From an uncultured Candidatus Melainabacteria bacterium (lineage in GTDB: Bacteria > Cyanobacteriota > Vampirovibrionia > Gastranaerophilales > Gastranaerophilaceae): a stretch of 34,877 bases of DNA. Where the stretch lies: assembly GCA_934699705.1 (NCBI GenBank), contig CAKUXD010000019.1, positions 1 through 34,877 of the forward strand, read 5' to 3'. Of the stretch, positions 7,505-16,374 are shown in pieces. The notes beneath the pieces were generated by a model. That model was given only the letters and a program-made list of their open reading frames with translations. It did no database searches and had not been told where the DNA came from. How positions within the stretch are numbered: the stretch's first letter is position 1; each line of letters opens with the position of its first letter. Position numbers and translations under genes: made by a program.

Positions 7505-8809
7505 ATGATTATTTCAGATATGATAGGCATTATTGCCGATGATTTAACAGATGCAAACGAAACCGCACTTCAATTTCATTTGAGAGGTGCAAATTCTCAA
7601 ATTCTTTTGAATTTTGAAAGTAGCCCGCAAAATGTTAAAAACACTCAAGTTTGGGCTGTTTCTACTGCAACGAGAAATCAATCTGCTGAGTTTGCAAAAA
7701 GTGAAGTTCAAAAGGCAACGCAGTTGTTTTTAGATAATTTGAATTTAGATTATTTTTTCAAAAAAATTGATTCGGCTTTAACCGGTCATATTGGCGTTGA
7801 AACATTAGCAATTTTAGAAACTTTAAATTGGGACGCGTCTGTTGTAATTCCTGCCTATCCCGCAGATAACAAGGTTACGGTTGGCGGATATCAATTAATA
7901 AAAGGTCAGCCAATAGAAAGAACTGATATAGCAAGATATAATATAAATCCAATTTTTGAATCACATGTGCCAACTATGATAAAAAAAGAATTGGGAGAAA
8001 ATGCTGATTTGGTCGGGGTTTTGGATTTACAAACAATTATGAAAGGTGCTGGTCCAATTTTACAAAAGCTAAATTCGCTTGTAAAAGAGGGTAAAAAGAT
8101 TATTGTTGCTGATGCGGTGTCTATTACAGATATAGAACAAATTATTCTTGCAACTCAAAAATCAAGTTATAATTTCTTACCAGCTGGAACTGCTGCAACT
8201 GCGCAAGTTTTAGGTAATATTTGGTTGCCACCTTTAGAAGAAGAAATTGCTCCGAAAGTTATCCCAGATTTGCCAAAATTAATTTTATCTGGTACAGGTA
8301 CTCAAACAACAATAACTCAATTACAGGCATTAGATGCTTCGGAAGATTATGAAAACACTTATTTTATTGAGCTAGATATGAATACGTTGTTGAGTGGAGT
8401 GAAAAAAGAACTTGTTGAACGTATTTTAAATAATTTGGGTGAAAATAATATCGTTACTGTTAATGCGTCTAATTTAATCAAAGATTTTGATGGTTTTTCT
8501 GATGATTCTTTAAATGCAGACATGACCAAAACAAAATTGGTTGAGCATGTTTCAAGTTTTTTGGCAGAACTTACTAATGAAATTGTTAATAGTAAAGAAG
8601 TAATTTTGATTACCTTGGGTGGTGAAACTTCTTACAAGTGTTGTAGTGCAATAAATTCTAACCAATTACAAATTATTGATGAGGTTGCACCAGCAGTTGC
8701 TTTAACCTTGGATCACAAAGCGCAATGGATTGTTTCAAAATCTGGTCATATAGGCGGAACATCTTCTTTAATAGATATTTTACGCTATTTTGATAAACAC
8801 AGAGCATAA
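7505..8809 (+). CDS. four-carbon acid sugar kinase family protein (DUF1537/OtnK-like)
   Basis: 434 residues. The N-terminal substrate domain has IADDLTDANETA (10-21), KKIDSALTGHIG (86-97) and PAYPADNKVTVGGY (116-129), the hallmarks of the DUF1537 family. The C-terminal nucleotide-binding domain has LGGETSYKCC (371-380) and KSGHIGG (412-418). Characterised members phosphorylate four-carbon sugar acids such as threonate or erythronate, with ATP. The usual partner dehydrogenase and aldolase genes are not next to it, so the substrate here is open. It starts two bases after ssb with no clear ribosome binding site of its own, suggesting translation coupled to ssb; Met6 is an alternative start. Confidence 0.8.
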   Translation: MIISDMIGIIADDLTDANETALQFHLRGANSQILLNFESSPQNVKNTQVWAVSTATRNQSAEFAKSEVQKATQLFLDNLNLDYFFKKIDSALTGHIGVETLAILETLNWDASVVIPAYPADNKVTVGGYQLIKGQPIERTDIARYNINPIFESHVPTMIKKELGENADLVGVLDLQTIMKGAGPILQKLNSLVKEGKKIIVADAVSITDIEQIILATQKSSYNFLPAGTAATAQVLGNIWLPPLEEEIAPKVIPDLPKLILSGTGTQTTITQLQALDASEDYENTYFIELDMNTLLSGVKKELVERILNNLGENNIVTVNASNLIKDFDGFSDDSLNADMTKTKLVEHVSSFLAELTNEIVNSKEVILITLGGETSYKCCSAINSNQLQIIDEVAPAVALTLDHKAQWIVSKSGHIGGTSSLIDILRYFDKHRA

Positions 8810-8839
8810 TAATTTTTAGACCACTTTGTGAAGTTTTGT

Positions 8840-8876
8840 AAATATATTAATTGTAAAACATACAATTAATATATTT
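8840..8876 (+). terminator. long AT-rich hairpin with T-run after the kinase gene
   Basis: A perfect 16-base stem, AAATATATTAATTGTA/TACAATTAATATATTT (8840-8855, 8861-8876), with loop AAACA and ending in TTTTT. It lies 30 bases past the kinase stop and just before the next gene, so it fits a terminator. Its symmetry and closeness to the next start also allow an operator role. Confidence 0.6.
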
Positions 8877-8894
8877 TTGTGATAATATATAGGT

Positions 8895-9416
8895 ATGAAC
8901 ATTACTCCAATTACAAAAGAATATACAACCCTTACGAATGTTGCAAATTTAAGCTTTGGTAAAGCAAAAGAGGCTTCAAAAGTAGCAGAAAACAATTTTT
9001 GTTGTCCTAAAACAATTGTTAAAAATACACTAAATGAATTCAGCAATTCTAGGGGGAATTATCTAGCAGATATAGACTTAGCAGATATCTATATTAGAGA
9101 TTATAACAACGGTTTAGCTAATCAAAAAAGAATAATTGTTAAGAATACACCTATTAATAATGATGTTAAAAACGTTAATTTTTTAGCTGATATGGATTTA
9201 GCTGATACATTTGAATTACCAAAGAAAAAGACAACAAATGTATCTTTCAAAAGTTCATATCCTGCATTTTTAGCAGATGATTATGTTGTAGAAGATTATG
9301 CTACTACCTCTGAGGCAATTGACGATATTGCATATTCTTCATATTGCTCATTTGGCGCGAAAAAAGAAGAAAGTTTTGTAACTAAATTTTTCAATTTGTT
9401 AAGAAAATATATCTAG
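8895..9416 (+). CDS. hypothetical protein with 40-residue-period LAD repeats
   Basis: A 173-residue protein I do not recognise. Residues 40-64 and 80-104 are two copies of a 25-residue unit: IVKNT, then a variable stretch, then N(Y/F)LAD(I/M)DLAD. They are spaced exactly 40 residues apart. A third, degenerate FLADDYVVED is at 125-134. Three SF-containing patches (NLSFGKAKEAS 18-28, NVSFKSS 115-121, YCSFGAKKEES 150-160) lie before, between and after the units. The middle is acidic and the C-terminus basic and amphipathic (FFNLLRKYI). There is no signal peptide or membrane span. No Shine-Dalgarno is seen; a GATAAT box at 8881-8886 ends only 8 bases before the ATG. Neighbours are a terminator upstream and a PilZ gene downstream. 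Function unknown. Confidence 0.75.
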   Translation: MNITPITKEYTTLTNVANLSFGKAKEASKVAENNFCCPKTIVKNTLNEFSNSRGNYLADIDLADIYIRDYNNGLANQKRIIVKNTPINNDVKNVNFLADMDLADTFELPKKKTTNVSFKSSYPAFLADDYVVEDYATTSEAIDDIAYSSYCSFGAKKEESFVTKFFNLLRKYI

Positions 9417-9497
9417 TAAATATTAATTTGTAGAGTTTTGTAGCGTTTTATAATTAAACTACTTGCATTTTTATATAATGTTAATTAAAATAGATAT

Positions 9498-10118
9498 ATG
9501 AGTGATATAAGTACAAACCAAAAAGCAAAAATTTTCTTCGATGGTGAAAATGGCATCGAAATGGAACTAGATTGTATCGTAAAAACAATCTACAATGACA
9601 GATTAGAATTGGACTATCCAGAAGACGCTGAAACTTTAAAGCAGTATCTTGAAGAAGGCACTCCAATTGATGTGAAAATCTTTACACCGTCAGGTTTGAT
9701 GGTATTTGAATCTGTGGTAATAAATTCTCCTGATGAAGAAGAATTTATTATTGAATATGTTGAAGATGCGGTTGTTATTCAACGTCGTGATTATTCAAGG
9801 TCTCCTTTGAAAACAAAATTGACTCTTGAATTAAGCAAAGAAGTATTTATTGCTAGTACAATTGATATTTCAGGTGGTGGTATAAAATTCTGCAGTAAAG
9901 AAGAATTGGAACCTGAACAAATGGTACGTGGTAAATTATATTTGAGAAATTTTGATACGCCTGCAACTTTTGAAGCGGTTATTCTTGACAATCCGTCATT
10001 GCAACCAGATGAATACACTTTAGCTTTTACTAATATTGATGAAAAAGAACGTGATAAAATAATTAAAACTTGTTTTTCTATTGATATGCAGGCAAGACAA
10101 AAACAACACGCCGAATAG
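9498..10118 (+). CDS. PilZ domain protein (c-di-GMP receptor)
   Basis: A 206-residue protein with an N-terminal beta-rich region (about 1-90, YcgR_2/PilZN-like in position) and a C-terminal PilZ domain. The c-di-GMP-binding motifs are intact: RRDYSR (96-101, giving RxxxR with R97 and R101) and DISGGG (123-128, the D/NxSxxG motif). Two-domain proteins of this type (YcgR, DgrA, FlgZ) bind c-di-GMP and slow or redirect the flagellar motor, which fits a genome with flagellar genes 12-20 kb downstream. The TPR gene starts 11 bases after its stop. No ribosome binding site is visible; TATAAT at 9474-9479 suggests a leader of about a dozen bases. Confidence 0.88.
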   Translation: MSDISTNQKAKIFFDGENGIEMELDCIVKTIYNDRLELDYPEDAETLKQYLEEGTPIDVKIFTPSGLMVFESVVINSPDEEEFIIEYVEDAVVIQRRDYSRSPLKTKLTLELSKEVFIASTIDISGGGIKFCSKEELEPEQMVRGKLYLRNFDTPATFEAVILDNPSLQPDEYTLAFTNIDEKERDKIIKTCFSIDMQARQKQHAE

Positions 10119-10129
10119 CATTTAGAGTC

Positions 10130-11728
10130 ATGAAAAATAAACTTCAGCAACTTGAAAAAAAAATAAACAAACAAGTTAAAAATGGCAATGTTCAAAATGC
10201 GATTGAACTTTGTCAAGTTGAGTTGCAAAAAGACCCTACAAATGCTGATTTACATGTTCGTTTAGGTGATTTGTATTTGGCATGGCATTTAGATATTCAT
10301 AATTCTTATCAGTACATAGATGAGGCTATTACTGAATATCAAAGGGCATTAGAAACGTATATTGATTCAGCTGAAATTTATTTCAAAATAGGTCAAGCAC
10401 AGTATTTTAAAGGTGATTTGGACAGAGCCATAAATTATTTAAACATGGCAACTACAAAAGACCATAAATTAGCGAAGGCTTATTATTTATTGGCTGAAAC
10501 ATATACAAAAAAAGCACACTTTTTAGAGGCGATTTTTAATGCAAAGCATGCTATAAAATTGCAACCTTTAACGAGTTCTTCTGCGCATTATTTACTTTAT
10601 AATTTGTATAAAGTATCTTCGTTCAGAAATCCGCTTACTTGGTGGAAAAGTAAGATTGAGTTTATTGCTTCAATTTTGACGTTGCCGTTTGATAAAATCG
10701 CAATAAAGAATGTTTTGCGTTCGATTTCATACTTGCAATTCTTACCAGTATTGCTTAAAGGGTATTTTAAGGTTCAATCAAAAGGATTAAGTAATGCTAT
10801 TGACCTTTACGTTGATGCAATTGATAAAGCTCCTGGGTTTGTGCCATTGTACTGTCTTTTGGGCGATATTTACCGTTCGATTGGTCAATATGATGATGCG
10901 ATTACGGAATACAAAATGGCAATTTGGTTGGACAGTTTGAATATTCCTGCATATCGTCATTTGTGTCAGGCGTACGAGGAGCAAGGCGATTATGATAATG
11001 CAATTGAAATATATAATAAATTAATCAGTATTTTACCAAACATGCCAGAGTTTCATTCGAATTTAGCGAACATTTATTATATCAAGGGTGAAATTAAAGA
11101 GGCTATTTCGCATTATCAGGCTGCAATTACTTTAAATCCAAACAGACAATGGACAAGTATTATTACACAAACTTTAGGGTTTGTTTATCAAGAAAATAAA
11201 GGTGATTTAGATGCTGCGATAAGTGCATACCAAAGTGCATATTTATTGACACCTGAAGATATTGATATTTACGTAAACTTAGGTTCGGCATTTTACGACA
11301 AGGAAGATTTTGAAAATGCTTTAACTGTATATAGAAGTGCTTTAGATTTAGACCCTAACAATGCAAAAATTCATTGTAACTTAGGTTTCTTGTATTGGGG
11401 CAAGGGTGATACTGACGAGGCTATTAAAGAGTATGAATTAGCGATTGAAAACGATCCTATGTATGATATTGCATATAATAATTTGGGTGTAATTTATCTT
11501 GATGATTTAGGCAGGGTTCAAAAATCAATTGAATTATTCAAAAAATCAATTGAATGCAATCCTAATTATGCATTAGCTCATTTTAATTTGGCAAGAGCTA
11601 TCACAATTGTTGGCGATAAGATTGAAGCTGCAAAATTATATCAGGTTGCACAAGATATTAATAAAGTTACAAACGAAATAGATCCGCAGGACATCACAAA
11701 TAAAATTAACAGTTTGTTCCAATCTTAA
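10130..11728 (+). CDS. tetratricopeptide repeat (TPR) protein
   Basis: A 532-residue protein made of about eleven TPR units of 34 residues: three in the N-terminal third (about 39-146) and eight from about 238 to the end, with consensus blocks such as LGDIYRSIGQYDDAITEYKM and LGFLYWGKGDTDEAIKEYEL. The stretch 150-230 breaks the pattern with a bulky aromatic, hydrophobic section (NPLTWWKSKIEFIASILTLPF) that might pack on a membrane or partner. TPR arrays bind proteins, so this is a scaffold or adaptor, not an enzyme. It follows the PilZ gene by 11 bases and probably shares its transcript, so a c-di-GMP-linked role is possible but unproven. Confidence 0.85.
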   Translation: MKNKLQQLEKKINKQVKNGNVQNAIELCQVELQKDPTNADLHVRLGDLYLAWHLDIHNSYQYIDEAITEYQRALETYIDSAEIYFKIGQAQYFKGDLDRAINYLNMATTKDHKLAKAYYLLAETYTKKAHFLEAIFNAKHAIKLQPLTSSSAHYLLYNLYKVSSFRNPLTWWKSKIEFIASILTLPFDKIAIKNVLRSISYLQFLPVLLKGYFKVQSKGLSNAIDLYVDAIDKAPGFVPLYCLLGDIYRSIGQYDDAITEYKMAIWLDSLNIPAYRHLCQAYEEQGDYDNAIEIYNKLISILPNMPEFHSNLANIYYIKGEIKEAISHYQAAITLNPNRQWTSIITQTLGFVYQENKGDLDAAISAYQSAYLLTPEDIDIYVNLGSAFYDKEDFENALTVYRSALDLDPNNAKIHCNLGFLYWGKGDTDEAIKEYELAIENDPMYDIAYNNLGVIYLDDLGRVQKSIELFKKSIECNPNYALAHFNLARAITIVGDKIEAAKLYQVAQDINKVTNEIDPQDITNKINSLFQS

Positions 11729-11764
11729 CCAATTCCCCTGTTGTCTGATTTTGTACGTTTTTAA

Positions 11765-11793
11765 TTGCTATGAAGTTATGTTCATGGTACAAT
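11765..11793 (+). promoter_or_regulatory. sigma-70-type promoter of secA
   Basis: TTGCTA (11765-11770) and TACAAT (11788-11793) are separated by exactly 17 bases, ending 25 bases before the secA ATG at 11819. GGGAG near 11808-11812 serves as ribosome binding site. Confidence 0.65.
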
Positions 11794-11818
11794 TAGCGTA
11801 ACTAATAGGGAGAATATA

Positions 11819-14611
11819 ATGATACAATTTTTACTAAAACTTATGGGCGATCCACATGAAAAGAAAATTAAAGCGATTATGCCCATAATTGAGCATATTA
11901 ATGCACTAGAGCCTGAATTTGAAAAAATGACAGACGATGACTTGCGTGCAAAAACAGCAGAATTTAAGGAAATTTTAAAAAACAGACGAACTTCGGATAA
12001 TCCAAAAGCTGACAGAATTTTAGAAAAGGAAGTTTTAGATAAGATTTTGCCAGAGGCATTTGCGACAGTTCGTGAGGCAGGCAAACGTGTTTTGAATATG
12101 CGCCACTTTGATGTTCAATTAATCGGTGGGTATTTTTTACATAATGGTCATATTGCCGAAATGAGAACTGGTGAAGGTAAGACTTTAGTTGCGACGCTTC
12201 CGGCATATTTGAACGCTTTGACTGGAAAAGGTGTTCATGTTGTTACAGTAAATGATTACCTTGCAAAACGTGATAGCGAATGGATGGGTAAAATTTACAA
12301 ATTTTTAGGGCTTACTGTTGGTGTAATTCTTTCTGGCGGTCGTTCGGCAGAAGATTTTGAGCTTAAACGTCAGGCGTATGCTTGTGATATCACTTATGGT
12401 ACAAACAATGAATTTGGTTTTGATTATCTTCGTGATAATATGGCTGGAAGTCTTGAAATGCTTGTTCAAAGACCTTATAATTATGCAATTGTCGATGAAG
12501 TTGATAGTATTTTAATTGACGAAGCAAGAACGCCGTTAATTATCAGCGGTCGTCTTGAAAAATCGGCAGCGACTTATAAATTAATGGCAAAAGTTGCACC
12601 ACAATTGACTAAAGTCGTTGATTATGAAGTTGATGAAAAGAACAAAAATATTATTTTAACTGAAGATGGTATTGACAAAGCTCAGGAAATTATTGGTTGT
12701 AAAGATTTATTTGATATTCAAGATAATTACGCACATCACTTGTTGCAAGCCTTAAAAGCGAAAGAATTATTTGTAAAAGATACAGATTATGTAATTAAAA
12801 ATGGCGAAGTTTGCATTGTAGATGAATTTACGGGTCGTTTAATGGAAGGTCGTCGTTGGTCTGACGGTTTACATCAAGCTGTTGAAGCAAAAGAAGGGGT
12901 TAAAATCCAAGACGAAACGCAAACTTTAGCAAGTATTACATTCCAAAATTTATTCAGATTATATCCAAAACTTTCGGGCATGACTGGTACTGCAATGACT
13001 GAGGAAGCTGAATTTGGGAAAATTTATAATCTTGAAGTTACTATTATTCCAACAAACAAAAAAGATATTAGAATAAATTATTCTGATGTTATTTATAAGA
13101 CAGAAAAGCAAAAATATTTGGCGGTTGTAGAAGATATTATTGCAATGCACAAATTAGGCAGACCTGTTCTGGTTGGTACGATTAGTATTGAAAAATCTGA
13201 ATATATTTCACATTTATTAAAAGAACGTGGAATTAAACACAATGTTTTGAACGCAAAACATCACGAAAAAGAGGCATATATTATTGCTCAGGCTGGTCGA
13301 AAGGGTGCAGTTACAATTGCAACAAACATGGCTGGTCGTGGTACAGATATTTTATTAGGTGGTAATGCTGAATATTTAGCAAAAGAAAAATTAGAAGATT
13401 TCAATATTACGCCAGAAGATGAAAATTACGAGGTAAAAAAAGAAGCAATTCTTGCTGAAACTCGAGAAGAAACAGAACGTGAACATCATGAGGTTGTAAA
13501 AGCGGGCGGATTACACGTTATAGGTACAGAAAGACATGAATCTCGTCGTATTGATAATCAATTAAGAGGTCGTGCTGCACGTCAAGGCGACCCTGGTTCA
13601 ACCAGATTTTTCTTGTCTTTGGAAGATAATTTGATGAGAATTTTCGGTGGTGAAAAAATTATTCAATTGATGAACGCTCTGAACGTAGAAGAAGATATGG
13701 CGATTGAAAATCCTATTATTACTGCTCAAATTCAATCAGCACAAAAGAAAGTTGAAACATATCACTTTGATATAAGAAAATCTGTTCTTGAGTATGACGA
13801 TGTTATGAATGTTCAAAGGGAAAAATTTTACGCTCAGCGTAAAAAAGTTCTTTCTGGCAAAAATCTTTCAGAAGATGTTGTTTATATGATTGAACGTGAG
13901 ATTGAAAGACTTATCGGAGGCTATGTTTCTCCAAATATGAATATTGAAGAATATATTGAAGAAGATTTGCAAATTTTAATTAAAGAACTTCATTCAATAA
14001 TTCCGCAATTATCATACATACATGTTGCAGATATTAAAAATCTATCTTTTGACGCGATGTATGAAAAACTTGTCGATTTAGCAAAAGAAAAATACAAAGA
14101 ACACGAACAAGAAATGGTTGATTTTTACAACAATGTAATTTCTCAATACGAGGAAAATCCAAGAGAACAACATGCTTTTGAAGATGATAATATTGCAAGA
14201 ACAGTTGAAAGAGATATTATGCTTCAGGTTGTTGATAACAAATGGATTGACCACTTACATAATATTGATATTTTGCGAGATGGCATTGGTTTAAGAGCTT
14301 ACGGTCAAAAAGACCCGCTTATTGAATACAAAAAAGAGGCCTATGATTTATTTAACAATATGATGTATGATATTCAAGGCGAAACAGTAAAACATTTATT
14401 CCGTACGAAATTCGGAGTTCAAATTATTCATCGAGAAGAAGAACCAATAGAAACAAATCTTTCAAAGGCAGCGGAAGAATTTGATAGCTCAGAAGGAAAA
14501 GATGATATTGAAGTAAAACCAATTCGCAAGGGTGAAAAAATTGGCAGAAACGACCCTTGTCCTTGCGGTAGCGGTAAAAAATACAAAAATTGTTGTATGA
14601 ACAAACAATAG
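11819..14611 (+). CDS. secA: preprotein translocase ATPase SecA
   Basis: A 930-residue, full-length motor that drives unfolded preproteins through SecYEG. Walker A is MRTGEGKT (115-122) and the DEAD-like Walker B is VDEVDSILIDEARTPLI (224-240). A second RecA-like domain carries GRGTDI and the HESRRIDNQLRGRAARQGDPG segment. The tail ends in a complete zinc-binding motif, CPCGSGKKYKNCC (C914, C916, C925, C926), the SecB- and lipid-binding end. The N-terminal GDPHEKKIK resembles cyanobacterial and plastid SecA. It stands as a single gene with its own promoter and terminator. Confidence 0.98.
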   Translation: MIQFLLKLMGDPHEKKIKAIMPIIEHINALEPEFEKMTDDDLRAKTAEFKEILKNRRTSDNPKADRILEKEVLDKILPEAFATVREAGKRVLNMRHFDVQLIGGYFLHNGHIAEMRTGEGKTLVATLPAYLNALTGKGVHVVTVNDYLAKRDSEWMGKIYKFLGLTVGVILSGGRSAEDFELKRQAYACDITYGTNNEFGFDYLRDNMAGSLEMLVQRPYNYAIVDEVDSILIDEARTPLIISGRLEKSAATYKLMAKVAPQLTKVVDYEVDEKNKNIILTEDGIDKAQEIIGCKDLFDIQDNYAHHLLQALKAKELFVKDTDYVIKNGEVCIVDEFTGRLMEGRRWSDGLHQAVEAKEGVKIQDETQTLASITFQNLFRLYPKLSGMTGTAMTEEAEFGKIYNLEVTIIPTNKKDIRINYSDVIYKTEKQKYLAVVEDIIAMHKLGRPVLVGTISIEKSEYISHLLKERGIKHNVLNAKHHEKEAYIIAQAGRKGAVTIATNMAGRGTDILLGGNAEYLAKEKLEDFNITPEDENYEVKKEAILAETREETEREHHEVVKAGGLHVIGTERHESRRIDNQLRGRAARQGDPGSTRFFLSLEDNLMRIFGGEKIIQLMNALNVEEDMAIENPIITAQIQSAQKKVETYHFDIRKSVLEYDDVMNVQREKFYAQRKKVLSGKNLSEDVVYMIEREIERLIGGYVSPNMNIEEYIEEDLQILIKELHSIIPQLSYIHVADIKNLSFDAMYEKLVDLAKEKYKEHEQEMVDFYNNVISQYEENPREQHAFEDDNIARTVERDIMLQVVDNKWIDHLHNIDILRDGIGLRAYGQKDPLIEYKKEAYDLFNNMMYDIQGETVKHLFRTKFGVQIIHREEEPIETNLSKAAEEFDSSEGKDDIEVKPIRKGEKIGRNDPCPCGSGKKYKNCCMNKQ

Positions 14612-14626
14612 TTAAATTTATTTTAA

Positions 14627-14657
14627 AGGCGGTTTTGAACTTTGCTCAAAACCGCCT
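14627..14657 (+). terminator. intrinsic terminator after secA
   Basis: A perfect 12-base stem, AGGCGGTTTTGA/TCAAAACCGCCT, with loop ACTTTGC, followed by ATTTGTTAT. It begins 16 bases past the secA stop. The T-run is interrupted, so some read-through into the next gene is possible. Confidence 0.75.
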
Positions 14658-14682
14658 ATTTGTTATCAAAAAGGATTTTATT

Positions 14683-15090
14683 ATGAATATAATATTTTTT
14701 ATCATAGTTGTTGCAAGTATTAGTTTTTTTATTTGCTTTTTATTAAATAAGTTCAGAGATATTGAAACAAAATACAGTTATGAAGAATATGGCGAAGCTA
14801 ATCTATCATTTCATACTTCTATGTGTCGAATGTTACTAAAACCGTCAGCATTAAATCCTACTACTGTAAATATTTATGATGATTTTTTATATATAATCTG
14901 TGGAAATTCAAAATGGATTATAAATAAGGATAATTTTTTAGAATACAAAAAAGCAACATTGTTTGTTCCTTACATAATTAAAATAAAAACTGAAGATATT
15001 TATAAATCAAAAGAGTTTTATTTTTTGTTTACAAAAAAACAGGCAAAACTTCTAGAAAACTTTTTTAAAGAAAATAATTTTATCGAATAA
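14683..15090 (+). CDS. small N-terminally anchored membrane protein, hypothetical
   Basis: 135 residues from the ATG at 14683, which has AAGGA upstream. A longer in-frame start at 14590 would lie inside secA and run through the terminator hairpin, so I reject it. Residues 2-21 (NIIFFIIVVASISFFICFLL) are one transmembrane segment; the rest is a soluble, probably cytoplasmic domain of beta strands with a C-terminal helix (KKQAKLLENFFKENNF). The layout resembles small PH-like or bacterial membrane-anchored domains, but no family is recognised. It stands alone between secA and ychF. Confidence 0.65.
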   Translation: MNIIFFIIVVASISFFICFLLNKFRDIETKYSYEEYGEANLSFHTSMCRMLLKPSALNPTTVNIYDDFLYIICGNSKWIINKDNFLEYKKATLFVPYIIKIKTEDIYKSKEFYFLFTKKQAKLLENFFKENNFIE

Positions 15091-15220
15091 GTTTTGTAAG
15101 ACTTGATATTAATTTATTTTAATTCAATCAAATCGTCTTTTATTAGATTTTTAAAATTTTCATCGATTGAGTTTAGTCTAATAAAGATGTCTATATAATC
15201 AAATTAACCAATTTTTGTTG

Positions 15221-15226
15221 TATAAT
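15221..15226 (+). promoter_or_regulatory. -10 box upstream of ychF
   Basis: A perfect TATAAT lies 40 bases before the ychF ATG, with AAAGGA as ribosome binding site in between. No good -35 hexamer is visible 16-18 bases upstream. Confidence 0.4.
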
Positions 15227-15266
15227 TAAAAAGTACACGATATATAAAAATAAAGGAAAAGATATA

Positions 15267-16370
15267 ATGTTAAGAGCTGGTATTGTAGGGTTGCCAAATG
15301 TAGGGAAATCAACACTTTTTAATGCGCTAACAAGTGCAAAAAATGCGCAAAGTGCAAACTATCCGTTTTGTACAATTGAACCAAATGTCGGTGTTGTTGG
15401 CGTTCCAGACGAAAGACTTTATAAGCTAGAACCATTAGTTCATGCTGCAAAAGTTGTACCTACGGCTATTGAATTTGTTGATATTGCTGGACTTGTTAAA
15501 GGTGCAAGCAAGGGTGAAGGCTTAGGAAATCAATTTTTGGCAAATATTCGTGAAACAGATGCCATTATTCAGGTTGTAAGATGTTTTGATGACCCAAATA
15601 CAATCCACGTTTCAGGTAAGGTAAATCCAATTGATGATATTGAAATTATTAATACAGAACTTGCTCTTGCGGATATGGCTTCTTTAGAAAAAAGGATTGC
15701 AAAAACAGCAAAAGTGGCTAATTCAGGCGATAAGCAGGCAAAAATGGAAGTAAAAGTTATGCAAACGCTATATGATAAACTTTCAGAAGCTACATTTATC
15801 AAGGTTGAAGAACTTTTTGACGATGAAGAAGAATTGAAATTTGCAAAACAAACTCAATTGATGAGTATCAAACCTGTAATTTATGCTGCAAATGTTTCAG
15901 AAAGCGAAGTTGTAGAAGGTAATGAATATACAAAACTTGTTGACGATTACGCGAAAAAACATGGTGCTGAAATGGTTATAATTTCTGCAAAAATAGAAGA
16001 AGAATTAGCTGATTTATCACAAGAAGAAGCAAAAGAATTTTTGGCAGAATTAGGCATAACAAGTTCTGGCATTGAAAAAATGATTCAATCAGTATATCAC
16101 TTGTTGAATTTAAGAACATATATTACTGCAGGTGAAATCGAGGTTAAGGCTTGGACAATTACCGCTGGAACAAAAGCACCTCAAGCAGCAGGGGTAATTC
16201 ATACTGATTTCGAAAAAGGTTTTATTAGAGCCGAAGTTATATCGTATGAGGACTTTTTGGCTTGCGACGGTTCTTATACAGTCGCTAAAGAAAAAGGTTT
16301 AATGCGTCTTGAAGGTAAAGATTACGTGGTTCAAGATGGCGATATTATGCATTTTAGATTTGCAAACTAA
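15267..16370 (+). CDS. ychF: redox-regulated ATPase YchF (Obg-family P-loop protein)
   Basis: A 367-residue protein of normal family length. The P-loop is GLPNVGKST (8-16), and switch II is DIAGLVKGASKGEGLGNQFL (72-91). In place of the GTPase NKxD motif it has NVSE (in YAANVSESE), the change known to make YchF/OLA1 prefer ATP. The C-terminal TGS domain is complete (AWTITAGTKAPQAAGVIHTDFE). YchF binds ribosomes and is linked to stress and translation control. It ends 4 bases before the convergent CHAP gene. Confidence 0.97.
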   Translation: MLRAGIVGLPNVGKSTLFNALTSAKNAQSANYPFCTIEPNVGVVGVPDERLYKLEPLVHAAKVVPTAIEFVDIAGLVKGASKGEGLGNQFLANIRETDAIIQVVRCFDDPNTIHVSGKVNPIDDIEIINTELALADMASLEKRIAKTAKVANSGDKQAKMEVKVMQTLYDKLSEATFIKVEELFDDEEELKFAKQTQLMSIKPVIYAANVSESEVVEGNEYTKLVDDYAKKHGAEMVIISAKIEEELADLSQEEAKEFLAELGITSSGIEKMIQSVYHLLNLRTYITAGEIEVKAWTITAGTKAPQAAGVIHTDFEKGFIRAEVISYEDFLACDGSYTVAKEKGLMRLEGKDYVVQDGDIMHFRFAN

Positions 16371-16374
16371 AAAA

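Noticed and set aside
9791..10228. 145-codon minus-strand open frame across the PilZ/TPR junction
   Set aside because: Antisense to two well-supported genes; no plausible start site or domain.
14590..14682. N-terminal extension of the small membrane protein after secA
   Set aside because: It would start inside secA and translate the terminator hairpin; the ATG at 14683 has a proper ribosome binding site and begins directly with the membrane segment.
15105..15200. Open minus-strand stretch reading like a protein C-terminus (ending KDDLIELK and a stop) upstream of ychF
   Set aside because: About 30 codons only, no start codon in frame and a stop just upstream; it overlaps the ychF leader. Probably chance in AT-rich DNA, at most a gene remnant.
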